64,000 nt of DNA from Amanita rubescens (GCA_015039365.1 WION01000032.1:248001-312000); one strand, 5' to 3'; positions 12,325 through 24,250 are shown, numbered from the stretch's first letter. Program-made: numbers and translations. Notes: generated by a model from the sequence alone, not told the origin.

Positions 12325-12520
12325 CCCCATCCTCCAACCTTGGCCGTCATGCTCTCCACTTCTCCTCGTCCAATATCCGTGTTTCATCCGGAACAACGCG
12401 TTCAAAGCCGCCCCTGTCATCGTTTCCGAGGAGGATTTGTAAGAACGAAGGGAGGGCAAAGAGGTATCGCTGTAAATAGCGATTGTGCGAAACGGGGAAG
12501 CTCGACTTGGGCATCAACGA
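12325..12520 (+). pseudogene. ARG7: Ornithine acetyltransferase N-terminal fragment
   Basis: Translates to LAVMLSTSPRPIS, then after frame changes to AFKAAPVIVSEED and GIAVNSDCA. These align in order with LAVILSTSPRPTS, AFKAAPVLVSEQV and GIVVNSGCA of the intact gene at 49709-51326. Frameshifts separate the pieces and the rest of the gene is absent. It is one of two decayed copies in the window and lies on the strand opposite to the other two copies. Confidence 0.75.
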
Positions 12521-12629
12521 ACCGCTTTCGTGACTGTAATCCTGGGCGAAGTTTTTACTCTCGTAGCAACCGATTCTGTGTACGACTTTTCCTCCTGTCG
12601 TCTTTCACCGCAACACGCGCAGCGTAGTC

Positions 12630-12940
12630 ATCGGATTCAACGTTCTACGTCAACAAGCAAAAAAACAACCAACAACGTTGGGATACCACCTGGGTATGAG
12701 TTTCTTCCCCGATTCTTTGATTCGATCGGGGGTGTTGATATGGTTTTCAGAAAAGAACCGGCGGAGGGAGAGGATGCCCGAGTTTCGGATTCGCTAGTCT
12801 TGTATGTGCCAATGGGAATCAACATCCCTCTCTTTGCTCACAATTGATGCACATCTCTGATGGCGGTCGAATTTACCTGAATGATGGGCATGACGAAAGA
12901 ATGTCAGCGACGACTCTCTGATGTTGGTCGGTTGAAGGTA
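12630..12940. repeat. Duplicated segment R3, copy a
   Basis: Matches 24655-25065 in the same orientation: ggattcaacgttctacgtca, gttgatatggttttcag and caatgggaatcaacatccct versus caatggaaatcaacatcccc. The plus-strand frame here reads FFPRFFDSIGGVDMVF and MGINIPLFA and looks coding-derived, but the other copy has stops. I do not recognise the source protein. Copy b lies left of R2 copy b, whereas this copy lies right of R2 copy a, so the order differs between the two regions. Confidence 0.6.
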
Positions 12941-13298
12941 CGTGCACTACTGCCCAGTTTTGTGTATCGCACTCTTCTAACACGGTTTTGGTCAGAAGAA
13001 GGGACGTTATCCGTCCTGCGCGCTAAGCTGAAAGTATATCTAGAGACCACCCGCATCACTACACAGCCGACATCTACACGGAAGGCATTAGCATTAGCAC
13101 GTTACACGACACTGGTCTTTTCTGTTGAATAAAAAATTGGTTCACAATTAGTGTGGATGAGATCATCATACCAGTACGAAATGACGCTCGTCGAACATGG
13201 AATGGTAATCGACATCGTCGTGACCACAGGTGTGGAAAAACACCTGAGTGACTAATGAGTCGGTGGATTGCCATAAAATGGTACAGAAGGTTGACGAA
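12941..13298. other. No gene seen
   Basis: Only short open frames. Positions 13060-13170 show a faint match to 25140-25220 (the ttcacaat(t/c)agt region), which may be the trailing edge of segment R3. Confidence 0.3.
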
Positions 13299-14026
13299 CA
13301 CCGCCAGACGAAATAAACATAGCACACACGTTTTGAAGAATAATGTTCCCATGACGTGCCAGCGGGGTAGTCACAATGTGCCGTCACCTTGTTCATTGTC
13401 ACGTCAGAAAGCAACATAGAATACACATGCTGTCAACGTTGTGGATACGTTTGACGGAACTGATCAACCTGAGAAAAATAACGCCCAGAGCAAGAATCGA
13501 ACCCCGGAGTCATATCACAGTTATGTAAACATACACACAAACCACTCAGTCACGACAGAACTTAAAGTGTTGAAGTTGATAATCTCTATTATACCCAAGT
13601 TACCCAAACAATGGACTTTGTGAAAAATTCACGAACGGTGTTTGCCCAAGTTGCACAACACTGTGTCGGTGCCGGAATTTGAGTGTCCTGCTGGACGCAG
13701 GACAGGCGCCAATACTTTTCGTGGCTGAGTGTTTGAGTACATATTGATTATCAACTTGGATACTTTAAGTTCTGTTGTGGCTGAGTGGTTTGCGTGTACG
13801 TTTACATAACTGTGGCTCCGGGGTTCGACTCTTGCTCTGGGCATTATTTTTCTCAGGTTGATCAGTTCCGTCAAAGGTATCCACAACGTTGACAGCATGT
13901 GTATTCTATGTTGCTTTCTGACGTGACAATGAACAAGGTGACGGCACACTGTGACTACCCCGCTGGCACGTCATGGGAACATTATCCTTCAAAACGTGTG
14001 TGCTATGTTTGTTTCGTCTGGTGGTG
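13299..14026. mobile_element. Inverted-repeat (foldback) element with Pol III boxes
   Basis: Two arms of roughly 290-300 bp, 13299-13597 and 13735-14026, are reverse complements of each other around a ~137 bp spacer. The outer ends read caccgccagacgaaa and, inverted, caccaccagacgaaa. The right arm carries TGGCTGAGTGG at 13778-13788, matching the tRNA A-box consensus, and GGTTCGACTCT at 13822-13832, matching the B-box. Their starts are 44 bases apart as in tRNA genes. The left arm carries the same boxes on the minus strand (GGTTCGATTC near 13491-13504). A tRNA cloverleaf cannot be drawn well. This is best explained as two copies of a tRNA-derived SINE head to head, or a foldback element that includes one. 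No protein is encoded. No clear target-site duplication was found. Confidence 0.7.
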
Positions 14027-14065
14027 AAGTAGGACAAAATCATCAAATAAGGGTGAGAATGATTG

Positions 14066-16420
14066 CATCCTTATCGGGAAAGTCGGCTCACTATGCCGTC
14101 GGCTCAACCTGACCGTGATCAGAATCGTGAAAATATGCAGACAACGAGTGGAGGACGCTCAAGACGCGTCCATACAGCAAGAAATTGAATTAGCAAGATT
14201 GGAGCTCAATACTTGGATGCTGCTCCAAGCGCTCACGGCTGCGAGGAAAACATACAGCCAACCGCCGCTCTTGACGGAACTCGTCATTGTGCGCGAATGG
14301 CTACAGGATATGCCGCTCAATCGTCTATTCCAGAAGCAACCACAGGATACTGGAGTTTTACGAAGCATATGCTCGTACAAAGTCAAAGAATGTCCACGAC
14401 ACCGGCCGCGAGGATAGTAGACGCGCTTGATCCAGACGCGACGAGCAAGAGTGGAGGTCATTTAGCTTCAGATGATGCAGTGAGTGCCACTGAACAGAAA
14501 TAAGGATATTTTCTGATTTATGCGCATAGAGCTACGAAAGAAGCCTGCTGCAATCCCTATATACGCGCTGGTCGTCTCGAAGAGGACATTGAACTGTATA
14601 GACGCGCACATCAGCCATGGAGAGCTGCCAGCATACGGGGTCTATTATTGTTTAGGTGGAATGCGATATGTGCGTGTTCTTTTCGTTGTTTATGGTTCAG
14701 GTCTGGCAAGAACACATATTTCTGCTGTTCTCCATCGTGCTTTCCACCTCGTCCTCACTTCCAGACACGAGCTAACTCAAATGACAGCCACCGATCCTAC
14801 CGATACTGTCGACGATGAAGACGAAGCGATGGACAACTACGTCTGGTCCGGTAACAGACACCGAAAACTATGGAAATCAACATGCACCCGCGCCGCCCTC
14901 AACGTACGTCCTCCACCCTTTCTATTCGCCAACTCAACCCTAACTCTACCCGCAGCCAAACCTACCAAAGCTCGAACGAACCCTATACGCCGCCCTCTGC
15001 CCTTCACCTCAAACATTCCCCATCCTCCGATCCGCTTGTAAAATATGGGAAGACCACATCTGGGCCACCCTCTCCGTGATTTGCGAACAACGCGAATCCG
15101 CCGAACTAGACCGCCTCGCAAACTACTTTAGCTCGTTCTGGGAAGAACAGAACAAGACCGTGACGATTCTGGAGAACTCAACTCTCCTCTACGCCCCAAC
15201 CACTACCTCAACTCCCACACAAACAACGACGAGTCGGATTGGGAAAATGAAGTATTTTCAACACACTCCTCGTTACAAACCACTTCGGTTTTGTCCGGTC
15301 CTCCGGCCTTTCACTTTTCCCAGCTCCATATAATGCTTGGCCGAACGAGTACTTTGCTTGACGTATTCGCTGGCGGACTCAATGACGGGGTGTACGGTCC
15401 TGGAATGGAAGAAGACGTTCCGCTTTGTCGGTTTTTCGCGCATTTGAGTTTGTACCTTGGGTTGCTTGATGTTTCGGTGCCGGTTGGAGCTGTGCAGACC
15501 GTGTTGGAGGCGTATTCGAGGGTGCTAGAGGTATGTGGTTTTTGTTGAGTATACGATAGTTATTGATGATGGTGGTGCAGGATGCAGGTGAACGGCATCT
15601 GATTGCGTTGTACGCTGGTGCGTTGGGCAAGAACGCCGTCGAGCGGTATGCTCTGTTCCTTGTCTCGCTTAGGTCGGAAGCGGGTATGGGTGAGTTGCAT
15701 TTGTTTCTTTTAAGTAATATATTGACATACTCGTTGAAGGTATGAGAATTGATGGAGTGGATGGAGGAGACTCGATTGAAGAAGGTAAACGAGCGTTGCT
15801 GCGAGCGCGCGAACATGGATTGGATGTAAACCGTGTCGCGGTTGTTGCTGCGGAACAGTCTCTGGATAAGGCTTTTGAGGTTCGTTACTTTTCCTGTCCC
15901 ACCTTCAAAGTCTTATTCCTGCCAGCTTCCAAAGGCCCGCTCCCATCTCTCGTCGGTCCCGAATCGGACAACCCGCTCCAGCGACCACCTTCGTATACTG
16001 AGACATTCCTCATATGTTCCATTGAATGGACGACGTTTAGCGAGGCAACATATGCCACGGCGCTGGAGCAGGCTTTCGTCGTTCTACGCTTCTTCCTCGG
16101 TAAGAACTTCCATACCTTGGTTATAACATCTCTAACTTGCGATAGCCTCTGGTCGCCTCAAGCTCGCACAAAGCGTGTTAGACATGCTCCCTGCCAAGCT
16201 CGCCAGTATATCCGAACCTGAAGAGCGAGCTACGGAGTGGGGTCGTGGCAGTGCAGGCGCTGGAGATTGATATGGACATGTCAAGAATCGGTACGTTTCT
16301 CTTCGGCTTTAGTTTTTCAACAAGATTGACTGACAATTGCCTTAGGCTCGATCAATCACCTCCGCTTACTCGGAGCTACCGCCATCAACCCAGCAGACTC
16401 GACATGCTCTGCAACCAGAG
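14066..16420 (+). pseudogene. NUP84: Decayed nucleoporin Nup84/Nup107 copy B
   Basis: A second broken copy, closely parallel to copy A. Readable pieces include IELARLELNTWMLLQAL (14185-14235), LLTELVIVREWLQD, then in another frame SSIPEATTGYWSFTKHML, RRAHQPWRAASIRG (14610-14650, again in another frame), VICEQRESAELDRLANYF (from 15076), LLDVFAGGLNDGVYGPGM, VPVGAVQTVLEAYSRVLE, GERHLIALYAGALGKNAV, REHGLDVNRVAVVAAEQS and EATYATALEQAFVVLRFFL. Frameshifts at several points rule out a complete product. Relative to copy A it keeps some residues that copy A lost (ALYAGALG), so the two decayed separately or from different templates. Confidence 0.82.
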
Positions 16421-16534
16421 ATTCGCCTACAACTGTCCTGTCCTCCATTAGTCAAAAGTTCAAGCCGGGAATTCCCTCTACGCGCACCCTTTACTACTGA
16501 AACCAGGGCTTTTGCCCAATGTTGTTTTCCCTAA

Positions 16535-16865
16535 ACCCACGAAGACCGCATCAACAGTAAGTACCGCTACATCAGTCTGTATTTATGAATACTCAAGTCT
16601 AGATGAGATTTCAAGCCAGGATGAACGGCAGAAATGCCCGCTTTGGATGGATGCTTGCGATACGAGCTGGATGACGTCCCCGTGTAACTGTCATGCGGGG
16701 CAGCGACCGAACCCCCATGCCTTGCAATTGTAATTCTTCATTATGGCGGCATTGAAGTGATGCTAATGGGGCTCCGCTTTGTTGAGGTTGGCCGTAGTAT
16801 GTCCTATTCTCGGTCTCTCCGAATCGCAACCAAATCTAACAAGCGTAACAGTGATGTCGCGTTGA
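16535..16865 (+). pseudogene. RPL14: Ribosomal protein eL14 5' fragment
   Basis: Begins with gcatcaacagtaagtacc, the equivalent of exon 1 plus donor in RPL14, and runs through the intron region to CTCCGCTTTGTTGAGGTTGG (RFVEVG) and the next intron (caaatctaacaagcgtaaca). Exons 3 and 4 are missing; nucleoporin-like sequence follows at once. The start codon is changed (ATC instead of ATG). Confidence 0.7.
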
Positions 16866-16869
16866 TCCA

Positions 16870-17265
16870 GTTCAAACACTGTGCTTGTGCTGGAAGATAC
16901 CCAAGACGCGTCTATACCGCAAAACATCGAACTAGCAAGGTCGGAGCTGAATAATTCCATGCGAGGAAAACAGCAACACCGCAGCCGACTTTTTATCCAA
17001 ATTTATATACGCCGACGCCGACGCTTGCGCAAGCGATTCTGCGCGTATCGCCGCCCTTGACGGAACTCGTCATTGTGCGCGAGTCCATTCCAGCAACAAC
17101 GACGGGATACTGGGGTTCTACGAAGCATATGTTGGTACAGAGTCAAAGAATGTCCACGCCAGCCGCGGGAATAGTCTTCGAATGATGCAGTGAGTGCCAC
17201 TGAAAAAAAATAAGGATATTTTCTTATTTATGCGCGTAGAGCTACGAAAGAAGCCTCAGTCACCC
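16870..17265 (+). pseudogene. NUP84: Third NUP84/NUP107 fragment
   Basis: A shorter decayed copy of the region that in copy B encodes the EDAQDAS..IELARLELN stretch through REW and GYWSFTKHML. Here an EDTQDAS-like start, PPLTELVIVRE, TTTGYWGSTKHMLVQSQR and a trailing tatgcgcgtagagctacgaa are seen in changing frames. The RAHQPWRA segment and everything after it are missing. Confidence 0.65.
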
Positions 17266-17289
17266 CTATCGGACCCGTACGCGCAGCCG

Positions 17290-17815
17290 TGACTCTCGGT
17301 GCCTCGTATCCGGCCAACAGGTTATTTATGAACCTAACAAGAGCAGAATGTATAGTCGTTTCGAGGCATCGCACATCTTCCCCCGTGCACATGCCGACGA
17401 GGTATGTTATTGTGGAGTCCATCATCCAAAATGTGATCTCGTTGCGGAGTGACGTGCACGACGCTTGGGATAACTATTCAGCTTTGTGTCAATCCTGATG
17501 TTCGCATTTTTGTTTATCTATATGCGTTATTAATTCACATTTCGCATTCTAACAGCGTGGATACGGAGTTATCTCGTTTAGTGCTGGCTTCGACGCACTC
17601 GTTGGAAACTTTCTCTTACTCGATCACATCGTAGACCCCAATCTGCGGCCCCTTGATATCCTCCTCTGCGACCACTTTCAACAATGCATCCTGCAGAATA
17701 TGAAGGGTCGAAGAGGTTTTTGAATACCCAGATACCAACGGCGTCGTGGACTGTATTGGTTTGGAATGATAACAACTTGTTTGACAGCATCGAGAACTTT
17801 GATTTCTAATCATAT
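17290..17815 (+). pseudogene. Decayed HNH-nuclease family copy
   Basis: Pieces match the intact HNH gene directly downstream: a SIIQNVISLRSDVHDAWDNY segment aligns with SVQNAIILRSDLHNAWSDY, and LLLDHIVDPNLRPLDILLCD aligns with LKLDHITDPNLRPLDELFRD. Frameshifts separate them and the N-terminal part with the first metal-binding cysteines is missing or unreadable. It is probably a tandem duplicate that lost function. Confidence 0.75.
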
Positions 17816-18018
17816 CCGAGCAATCAGCGATTGCTAGCGGCTCGCCCACTTCGAACATTCTAACATACACTACTTATACCTACATCAGTACTAAATATCA
17901 ACGAGAGTCGCGCGACACTTTCAAATCACCGCATGCCAAAGTAATTTCCGAACTTCCGTCTGTACCCCTATTAGTAATCGCTTCACATCCACGGTCACAT
18001 ACACAACCACCGTCCGTC

Positions 18019-19182
18019 ATGGAGACTCGAGTTATCGTTCGTGATTTCGATGGCAACACCTTGTTCAGTACGTGTTAAAACCCGATAGTATCTAATAAGG
18101 CTTTCTGACCTCCTCCAGAATTCTGGCAATATGGCCTCATTGACTGGGAACTCCTTTACGAATGCCTTCGCAAGATCATTTTATCCGACAGAGATTGGGA
18201 GGTTTTCGAATACGATGAATATGAGCCTACCCGGCGAGGGAATCATTGTCTTCCGAACCGTAAAATTCCTCTTCCCGGAACATATATACTTCTTCAACCA
18301 GGCATGTATTGTCTATCTTCATGATATATGCTTCTTCACATGATTTATCGTAGATGGTTCTCCGATCCATGTAGACTTGACACCTAATTCGGCTCGCGTC
18401 CGCCATCCAGTTCCTCTACGCAACGAAGATGTATAGTGCACACGGTATAGGGGCGCATATAACTGGTTTTCTGATTGGTTTTCAGATATCCGCCTTCCAA
18501 CAACGTGTACGTGACCGCGATCCTGGCTGCCTCATATGCGGCGCTGAGGTTAAAGGACGTCTATTTACTTGTTATCGGGAAACCCACATTTTCCCTCCTG
18601 GACATGAACACGAGGCATGTCGCACTACCTTGCCTCGTTCTTTTAAGCTAAAACATGTCATGCAGTGGATTGATAAAGGCTATCCGAATCTCATAACGGA
18701 TACTGCATCCCTCTCCGAACTTGGTGGAGCTAGCAAGATCGACTCGGTTCAGAATGCGATCATACTTCGCTCTGATTTGCATAATGCTTGGAGTGATTAT
18801 CTCATTGCGGTCCTTCCTGATGTTTGTATTTTCCATTCATCTACGGCATTGTTTCTCACTACGTTCTGACTAGCGTGGGCACGTGGTCGTCCCATTTATT
18901 GGCGGCTACGACGATGTTGCTGGAAAGACCCTCAAACTCGATCATATTACTGACCCCAATTTGCGACCCCTCGATGAGCTTTTCCGTGATCATTTTCTTC
19001 AATGTGTGTTGGGTATGAAGGGTGAAGATGAGCTTTCATGGGACCAGGAAGAAGCATTCAACAATGAAATTGATCTGTCAAAAGACATTTGGAGCGGAAA
19101 ACAGGGTAAAGAACACTTGGAGTATGAACTGTCTTGCAGATTGCACAGTTTTCAGGTCGCACAGGAGCTGGATGTGATTTAA
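18019..19182 (+). CDS. HNH-type nuclease domain protein
   Basis: Model with five exons: 18019-18067, 18119-18301, 18354-18430, 18486-18821 and 18874-19182. All junctions keep frame and give about 317 residues. The second intron appears to use a GC donor (ag|gcatgt). The protein starts METRVIVRDFDG, continues with a PLPGTYILLQPDGSP segment and PNSARVRHP, then VRDRDPGCLICGAEV, ETHIFPPGHEHE, SVQNAIILRSDLHNAWSDY and DPNLRPLDELFRDHF. This order is typical of the fungal HNH_2-like family, in which a CxxC pair and the H residues of the H-I-F-P and R-x-D-x-H motifs form the nuclease centre. The usual AHIFP is THIFP here. These genes are often multicopy in mushroom genomes and their role is not established. 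A decayed copy lies immediately upstream. Confidence 0.85.
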
Positions 19183-19339
19183 ATTACAAGGGCTTATTGA
19201 TGATTACTGTAGTATACATTCAAGTACATACTTAAGTCATCATTTTCCTGGTTACTGTCTGAAGTGTCTACTGGTATGTACCTGTGACCTTTAATGAGCC
19301 TTGTGGGGCTCTGATTCAGGTACTGGTATAAAAGAGTCA

Positions 19340-19472
19340 GGCTGGTAACCTTTAGCTAGGGCAGATTGAAGAGCAGTATCAAGATGTTACTGCTCAAAAC
19401 CATGATTAAGTAACAGTTTTGCAACTGGGATATGACCACTTACTAAGCATGCTGCCTGCACAGGATTACATA
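19340..19472 (-). pseudogene. Detached ankyrin tail of NLR2
   Basis: On the minus strand this encodes CNPVQAACLVSGHIPVAKLL and LDTALQSALAKGY, matching the last two ankyrin repeats of NLR1, NLR3 and NLR4. It lies past the NLR2 stop and out of frame with it, and also has its own stop (in FEQ*HLDTA). So NLR2 lost its conserved end by an indel, and the tail has started to decay. Confidence 0.75.
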
Positions 19473-22400
19473 CTATTCCACATAGTGATCCTGTGGTGAA
19501 AATATTGCAGGATGGCTGTAGCTGGCCTTTGCACCTGATTTAAGTAGCAGTTGTACTGTATCAATATGACCCTGAAATTCTGCTGCATTCAGGGCACCTC
19601 CATATTCTCCCCCTTGTGCATTCACATCTGCTCCTCTTTCAAGTAGGAGTTGAACAACCTCATTATGTCCTTTATATGATGCACCCTGAAGAGCACTTCC
19701 ATATTTACCACCCTGTGCATTGACATCTGCTCCTCTTTCAAGCAGAAATTTCACTACCACAATGTTTCCACTGAGTGATGCAGCTTGAAGTGCATTTCCA
19801 TATGCACCCCCTTGTGCAAGCACATTTGCTCTGCTGTCAAGCAAGAATTGAACAATTGCATTATTACCACCATATGATGCAGCCTGAAGTGCATTTCCAT
19901 ATTCACCATTCTGCACATTGACATCTGCTCCCATGTCAAGAAGCAGTTCAACAATCTCCTTACTTTCTGCATATGATGCAGCTTGAAGGGCACTTCCATA
20001 TTGACCACCCTGCGCATTGATATCTGCTCCACTTTTGAGCAGTAAATGAACAATTCCATTATGCCCATTTTTTGATGCAGCCTGAAGTGCATTTCCATAT
20101 TGACCACCATGCACATTCACATCTGCTTTCCTTTCAAGCAGTAATTGAACAATTTCACTATGCCCATTTTTTGATGCAGCCTGGAGTGCATTTCCATTTT
20201 CTCCTCCTTGTGCATTAACATCTGCTCCCTTTTTAAGCAGCAGTGCAACAATGTTGTCATGGCCACCTTGTGATGCTGCTTGAAGTGCATTTCCATACAG
20301 CCCTCCTTGTGCATTCACATTTGCTCCTTTTTCCAGCAGCAATTCAACGATGTCATTATGGCCCCAGGCTTGTGATGCTGCTTGAAGTGCATTTCCATAT
20401 GGTCCTCCTTGTGTATTCACATTTGCTCCTTTTTCAAGCAGCAGTTCAGCAGTGCTTTTATGCCCCCCTTGTAATGCTGCTTGAAGTGCATTTCCATTTT
20501 CTCCTCCTTTTGCATTCACATTTGCTCCTTTTTCAAGCAGCAGCTGAACAATGTTGTTATGGCCCCCTTGTGATGCTGCTTGAAGTGCATTTCCAAACAG
20601 CCCTCTTTGTGCATTCACATCTTCTACCTTTTCAATCAGCAGTTCAATAATGTTGTTATGACCACCTTGTGATGCTGCTTGAAGGGCATTCCCATATTGT
20701 CCTCCCTGTGCATTCACATTGGCATCTTTTTCAAGCAGGAGTTCAACAATGTTGTCATGGCCCCCTTGTGATGCTGCTTGAAGTGCATTTCCATATCGTC
20801 CTCCTTGTGCATTCACATTTACTCCTTTTCCAAGCAGCAGTTCAACAATGTTGTTATGTCCCCCTTGTGATGCTGCTTGAAGTGCATTTCCATATGGTCC
20901 TCCTTGTGCATCCATCTTTGCTCCTTTTTCCAACAGCAGTTGAACAGTGGTGTTGTGGGCCCCTTGTGATGCTGCTTGAAGTGCATTTCCATATCGCCCC
21001 CCTTGTGCATTCACATTTGCTCCTTTTTCAAGCAGCAATTCAACAATGGTGTTATGCCCCCCTTGTGATGCTGCTTGAAGTGCATCTCCATATAGCCCTC
21101 CTTGTGAATTTGCATTTGCTCCTTTTTTGAGCAAAAGTTCAACAATGATGTTATAGCCCCCTTGTGATGCAGCTTGAAGTGCATTTCCATATTGTCCTCC
21201 ATGTGCATTCACATTTGCTCCTTTTTCAAGTAACAGTTCAGCAATGCTGTTATGGCCCCCTTGTGATGCTGCTTGAAGTGCACTTCCATATAGTCCTCCT
21301 TGTGCATTCACATTTGTTCCTTTTTCTAGCAGCAGTTCAACAATGTTGTTATGGCCTCCATGTGATGCTGCCTGAAGTGCATTTCCATAATGTCCTCCTT
21401 GTGCATTAACATTGGCTTCTTTTTTAAGCAGCAGTCCAACAATATTGTGATAACCCCCTTGTGATGCTGCTTGAAGTGCATTCCCATATAGCCCTCCTTG
21501 TGCATTCACATTTGTTCCTTTTTCAAGTAACAGTTCAACAATGCTGTTATGGCCCCCTTGTGATGCTGCTTGAAGTGCATTCCCAAATCTTCCTCCTTTT
21601 GCATTCACATTTACTCCTTTTTCAAGCAATTGTTCAACAATTTTAGTGTACCCCATGTGTGATGCAGTATGCAGGGCATTTCCATGGTCTGCACTCTTTG
21701 TATTTAAATCTGCACCTCTTTCAAGTAGTACTTGAACAATGTGTCCATGTCCACCTTCTGATGCAGCTTGAACAGCATATCCACAAAACCTATGCCTAAG
21801 AATATCATTTGTCATGTTCTTAATTACTGGGGTAGATTTGCCATTGGCTTCTTGCAGAACTTGCCATCCAGGTTCTTCATGATACTCAGAACCTGCATCT
21901 GTTGCAAGCAGCATATTGACAATGTCATTATATCCATGTAGTGATGCTGGGTAGAGTGCCTCCAGAATTTCTGTTTGGCTTGCAGCACTGGGCAACAGCC
22001 ACTCAACAATGGCAGTGAGTCCATGTAAGGCAGCACAATATACAAGATTTTTGCCCCTCATACACCTTGAATCCATTGGTGAAAGTTCATAATTATACAC
22101 TTTGACCCAATTTTGAAATGCAATATTGCTAGGTACAAAAAGATCCTTCACTTGCTGAAAAACAACTGTATCCAAATTGGTCCTGTCGAGATGCTTTGGC
22201 CAATATCTTGAAGCATATCTGATCAAAGACTGTTGGTATCTTTTCCAACTGAGCTGGCTGAGAAAAAGCATGTCATACATTGGATGACTTTCTCTTGAGT
22301 AAAGTAAATAGGTCAAGCAACATTGACCAACAAATCTATTTCCTATTGAAGGATCCATCACAATGTTCGAATTTACAATCCTTTTTTTTTCTAGCACATA

Positions 22401-24202
22401 TGTCTTGACAGATGCATGTGCAAGTTGTACAGTGTTGTCATCCATTCTGGTCACAAGGCTGGAACAGATCTTCAGGACATCTGTTGAGTATGATAACTTT
22501 GCATTTGAGTCAAAGGTTCTTGTGTTTATATCAAACTCCACAATGATGGCAAGATAGTCCATGTGCAATGGTTGCCCTGCAAATGAAAGCCATAGCAACA
22601 GTTTTACAGCACATGATGCATCAGCAGGTGAAATCCTGCTCAGAATCTGGTCATATGTTTCTTCCAAGGTTTTTGGAAGACTTTTAAGGATGGATTCCAA
22701 TGTTTTTTTCCTTCTTGTACATTTCTTCAATTCATCAAGCTGACATGCCACCCAACGGAACCTATTCAATTTTACTTAAAGCACCATATGTATCAGCATG
22801 ATTGCACCTACATTCCTTTAGCCTTTTCTATAAGCTCCTGTTTTATCAAACCTTTCTCCCCTGGTCCCCATTTTTTCAATTCTGCAGAGGAATGGAACAT
22901 AGAATCAATGTACTTTTCAATATCATTGTCAATTGGCATCTGAGACATATCAACTGCAATTGGTTTCATTGCCATCATTGATTCAACAATCTGTTGTTCT
23001 TTCCTGCTGGTCACAAGTAGGTGACATTGCCACAAATCCCATTTATGGAGAGTTTTTATAAACTCTAGAATCTCCTCCCAGTCGGAACATTCATCCAAAG
23101 CATCAATGAGGATGTAAGCTATATCAAAACCACATATGAGTTGTCTGAGGACTTCAAGAAGCTTATCATGTGAAGGCATTGAAAGCCCCTCCATACAATC
23201 CTCATATGTCTTGTCCAGAAGTAACTGATTTGATGGTTTCCAAGACAGGAGATTGACAATTAGGGATGTAAGGATGTCAGTGACAGTTCTCTTCTTTGCA
23301 TCAGAAACATCGCAATAAAAATATGCCAATCCAATGGAACCTTTTTTGGCAGTTTGTTGAATATCCTCAACAACAGTGGAACTACAGGATATCAGTGGGT
23401 TATTGCCTGTGAGATTTACTTAGCTCACAAAAGGATTGTTTTCCCTGAGCCAGCTTTGGTACATTAATAATCATTGACATGGCTGCAGTTGATAGTTGCT
23501 TACATATACCATGGATCCACATGAATGAGCTTTGCCTTTGCCTCCAATCTTTGTATATGAAATGATCTAACAGCCATGATCCAGTACCTAAATGATGCCT
23601 TTTGGTGGCATTTCTATGATTTGTTGATGGATCAGAAGGTATCAGCCACTTCTTGTACTTTTCTATCACATGTATGCAGCACAGTCATACCAGATATGGA
23701 AAGCATGCACATACCAATGCTGTTAGAAAAATTGGTGGTTTGGACTGCAAAATGTGATGAACAGAACAGGTTCTAATGAATAAAATACCTACTATTTACA
23801 TGATTCTATGATCTTGTCAGTCAAGATTTTACCATCAATCATAACATATACATCACCTCTGAGAAAGAGCAGTTATTAATCCATAGATGATGAGCATCTT
23901 GAAAGGCACTTTCTTCTACTGTTAGTTGTTTGAGGAAAAAGTAAGTTGATTGTACCTTGAACATGATGATAGAACATGGGAGATAACCATTATCAACAGT
24001 CATAAAGGGATCACCATAATCCACTTACCCAGGATGGATGTGCACATTTGAAAGATCCCTGTAAGTGTAACATAGATCAGAATCACATATAGCAGAGTTA
24101 TTCAAGATGAGACCTGATGTGAGGCAGCTCTACCATTACATAATCTGAGCTAACATCAGGAACATCTGATAGAGAGTGGTTTGTCGAGGATGAGGACACC
24201 AT
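19473..24202 (-). CDS. NLR2: NACHT-ankyrin STAND protein, short C-terminus
   Basis: Same plan as NLR1. Start ATG at 24200-24202 (MVSSSSTNHSLSDV). Exon 1 ends at 24114 (before gtctca). Internal 5' exons include the EESAFQDAHHLWINN segment near 23880-23935. Mapped 3' exons are 23662-23504, 23453-23429 (25 bp, Walker A GSGKT), 23381-22812 (Walker B YILIDALDEC) and 22761-19473. About 24 ankyrin repeats, the most of the four, with a diverged first pair (CGYAVQAASEGGHGHIV). The leader lacks the RKR and SDRKK clusters that the other three have. The frame stops at 19473 after a degenerate HPAIFSPQDHYVE end, whereas the paralogs continue for two more repeats. Whether the protein works without its last repeats cannot be told. 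The exact splice borders between 23700 and 24110 are uncertain. Confidence 0.8.
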
Positions 24203-24250
24203 GATGGTGTGAGCGGAGGATAATTGTGGTGGGAAAATACTGTCAAGCGT

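Noticed and set aside
13771..13842. A functional tRNA gene at the A/B boxes
   Set aside because: The acceptor arms (tctgttg and the 3' side) do not pair and the T-stem is poor, so only a tRNA-derived element is claimed.
14837..15121. Minus-strand Arg/Gly-rich frame in NUP84 copy B
   Set aside because: It is the antisense of the decayed nucleoporin segment and repeats at 8069-8275 for the same reason.
20243..21130. Long plus-strand open frames opposite the NLR2 ankyrin repeats (and similar ones opposite NLR1, NLR3, NLR4)
   Set aside because: They are periodic antisense or shifted readings of the 99-bp repeat (MLLEVHFH... pattern) and have no independent start, splice or motif support.
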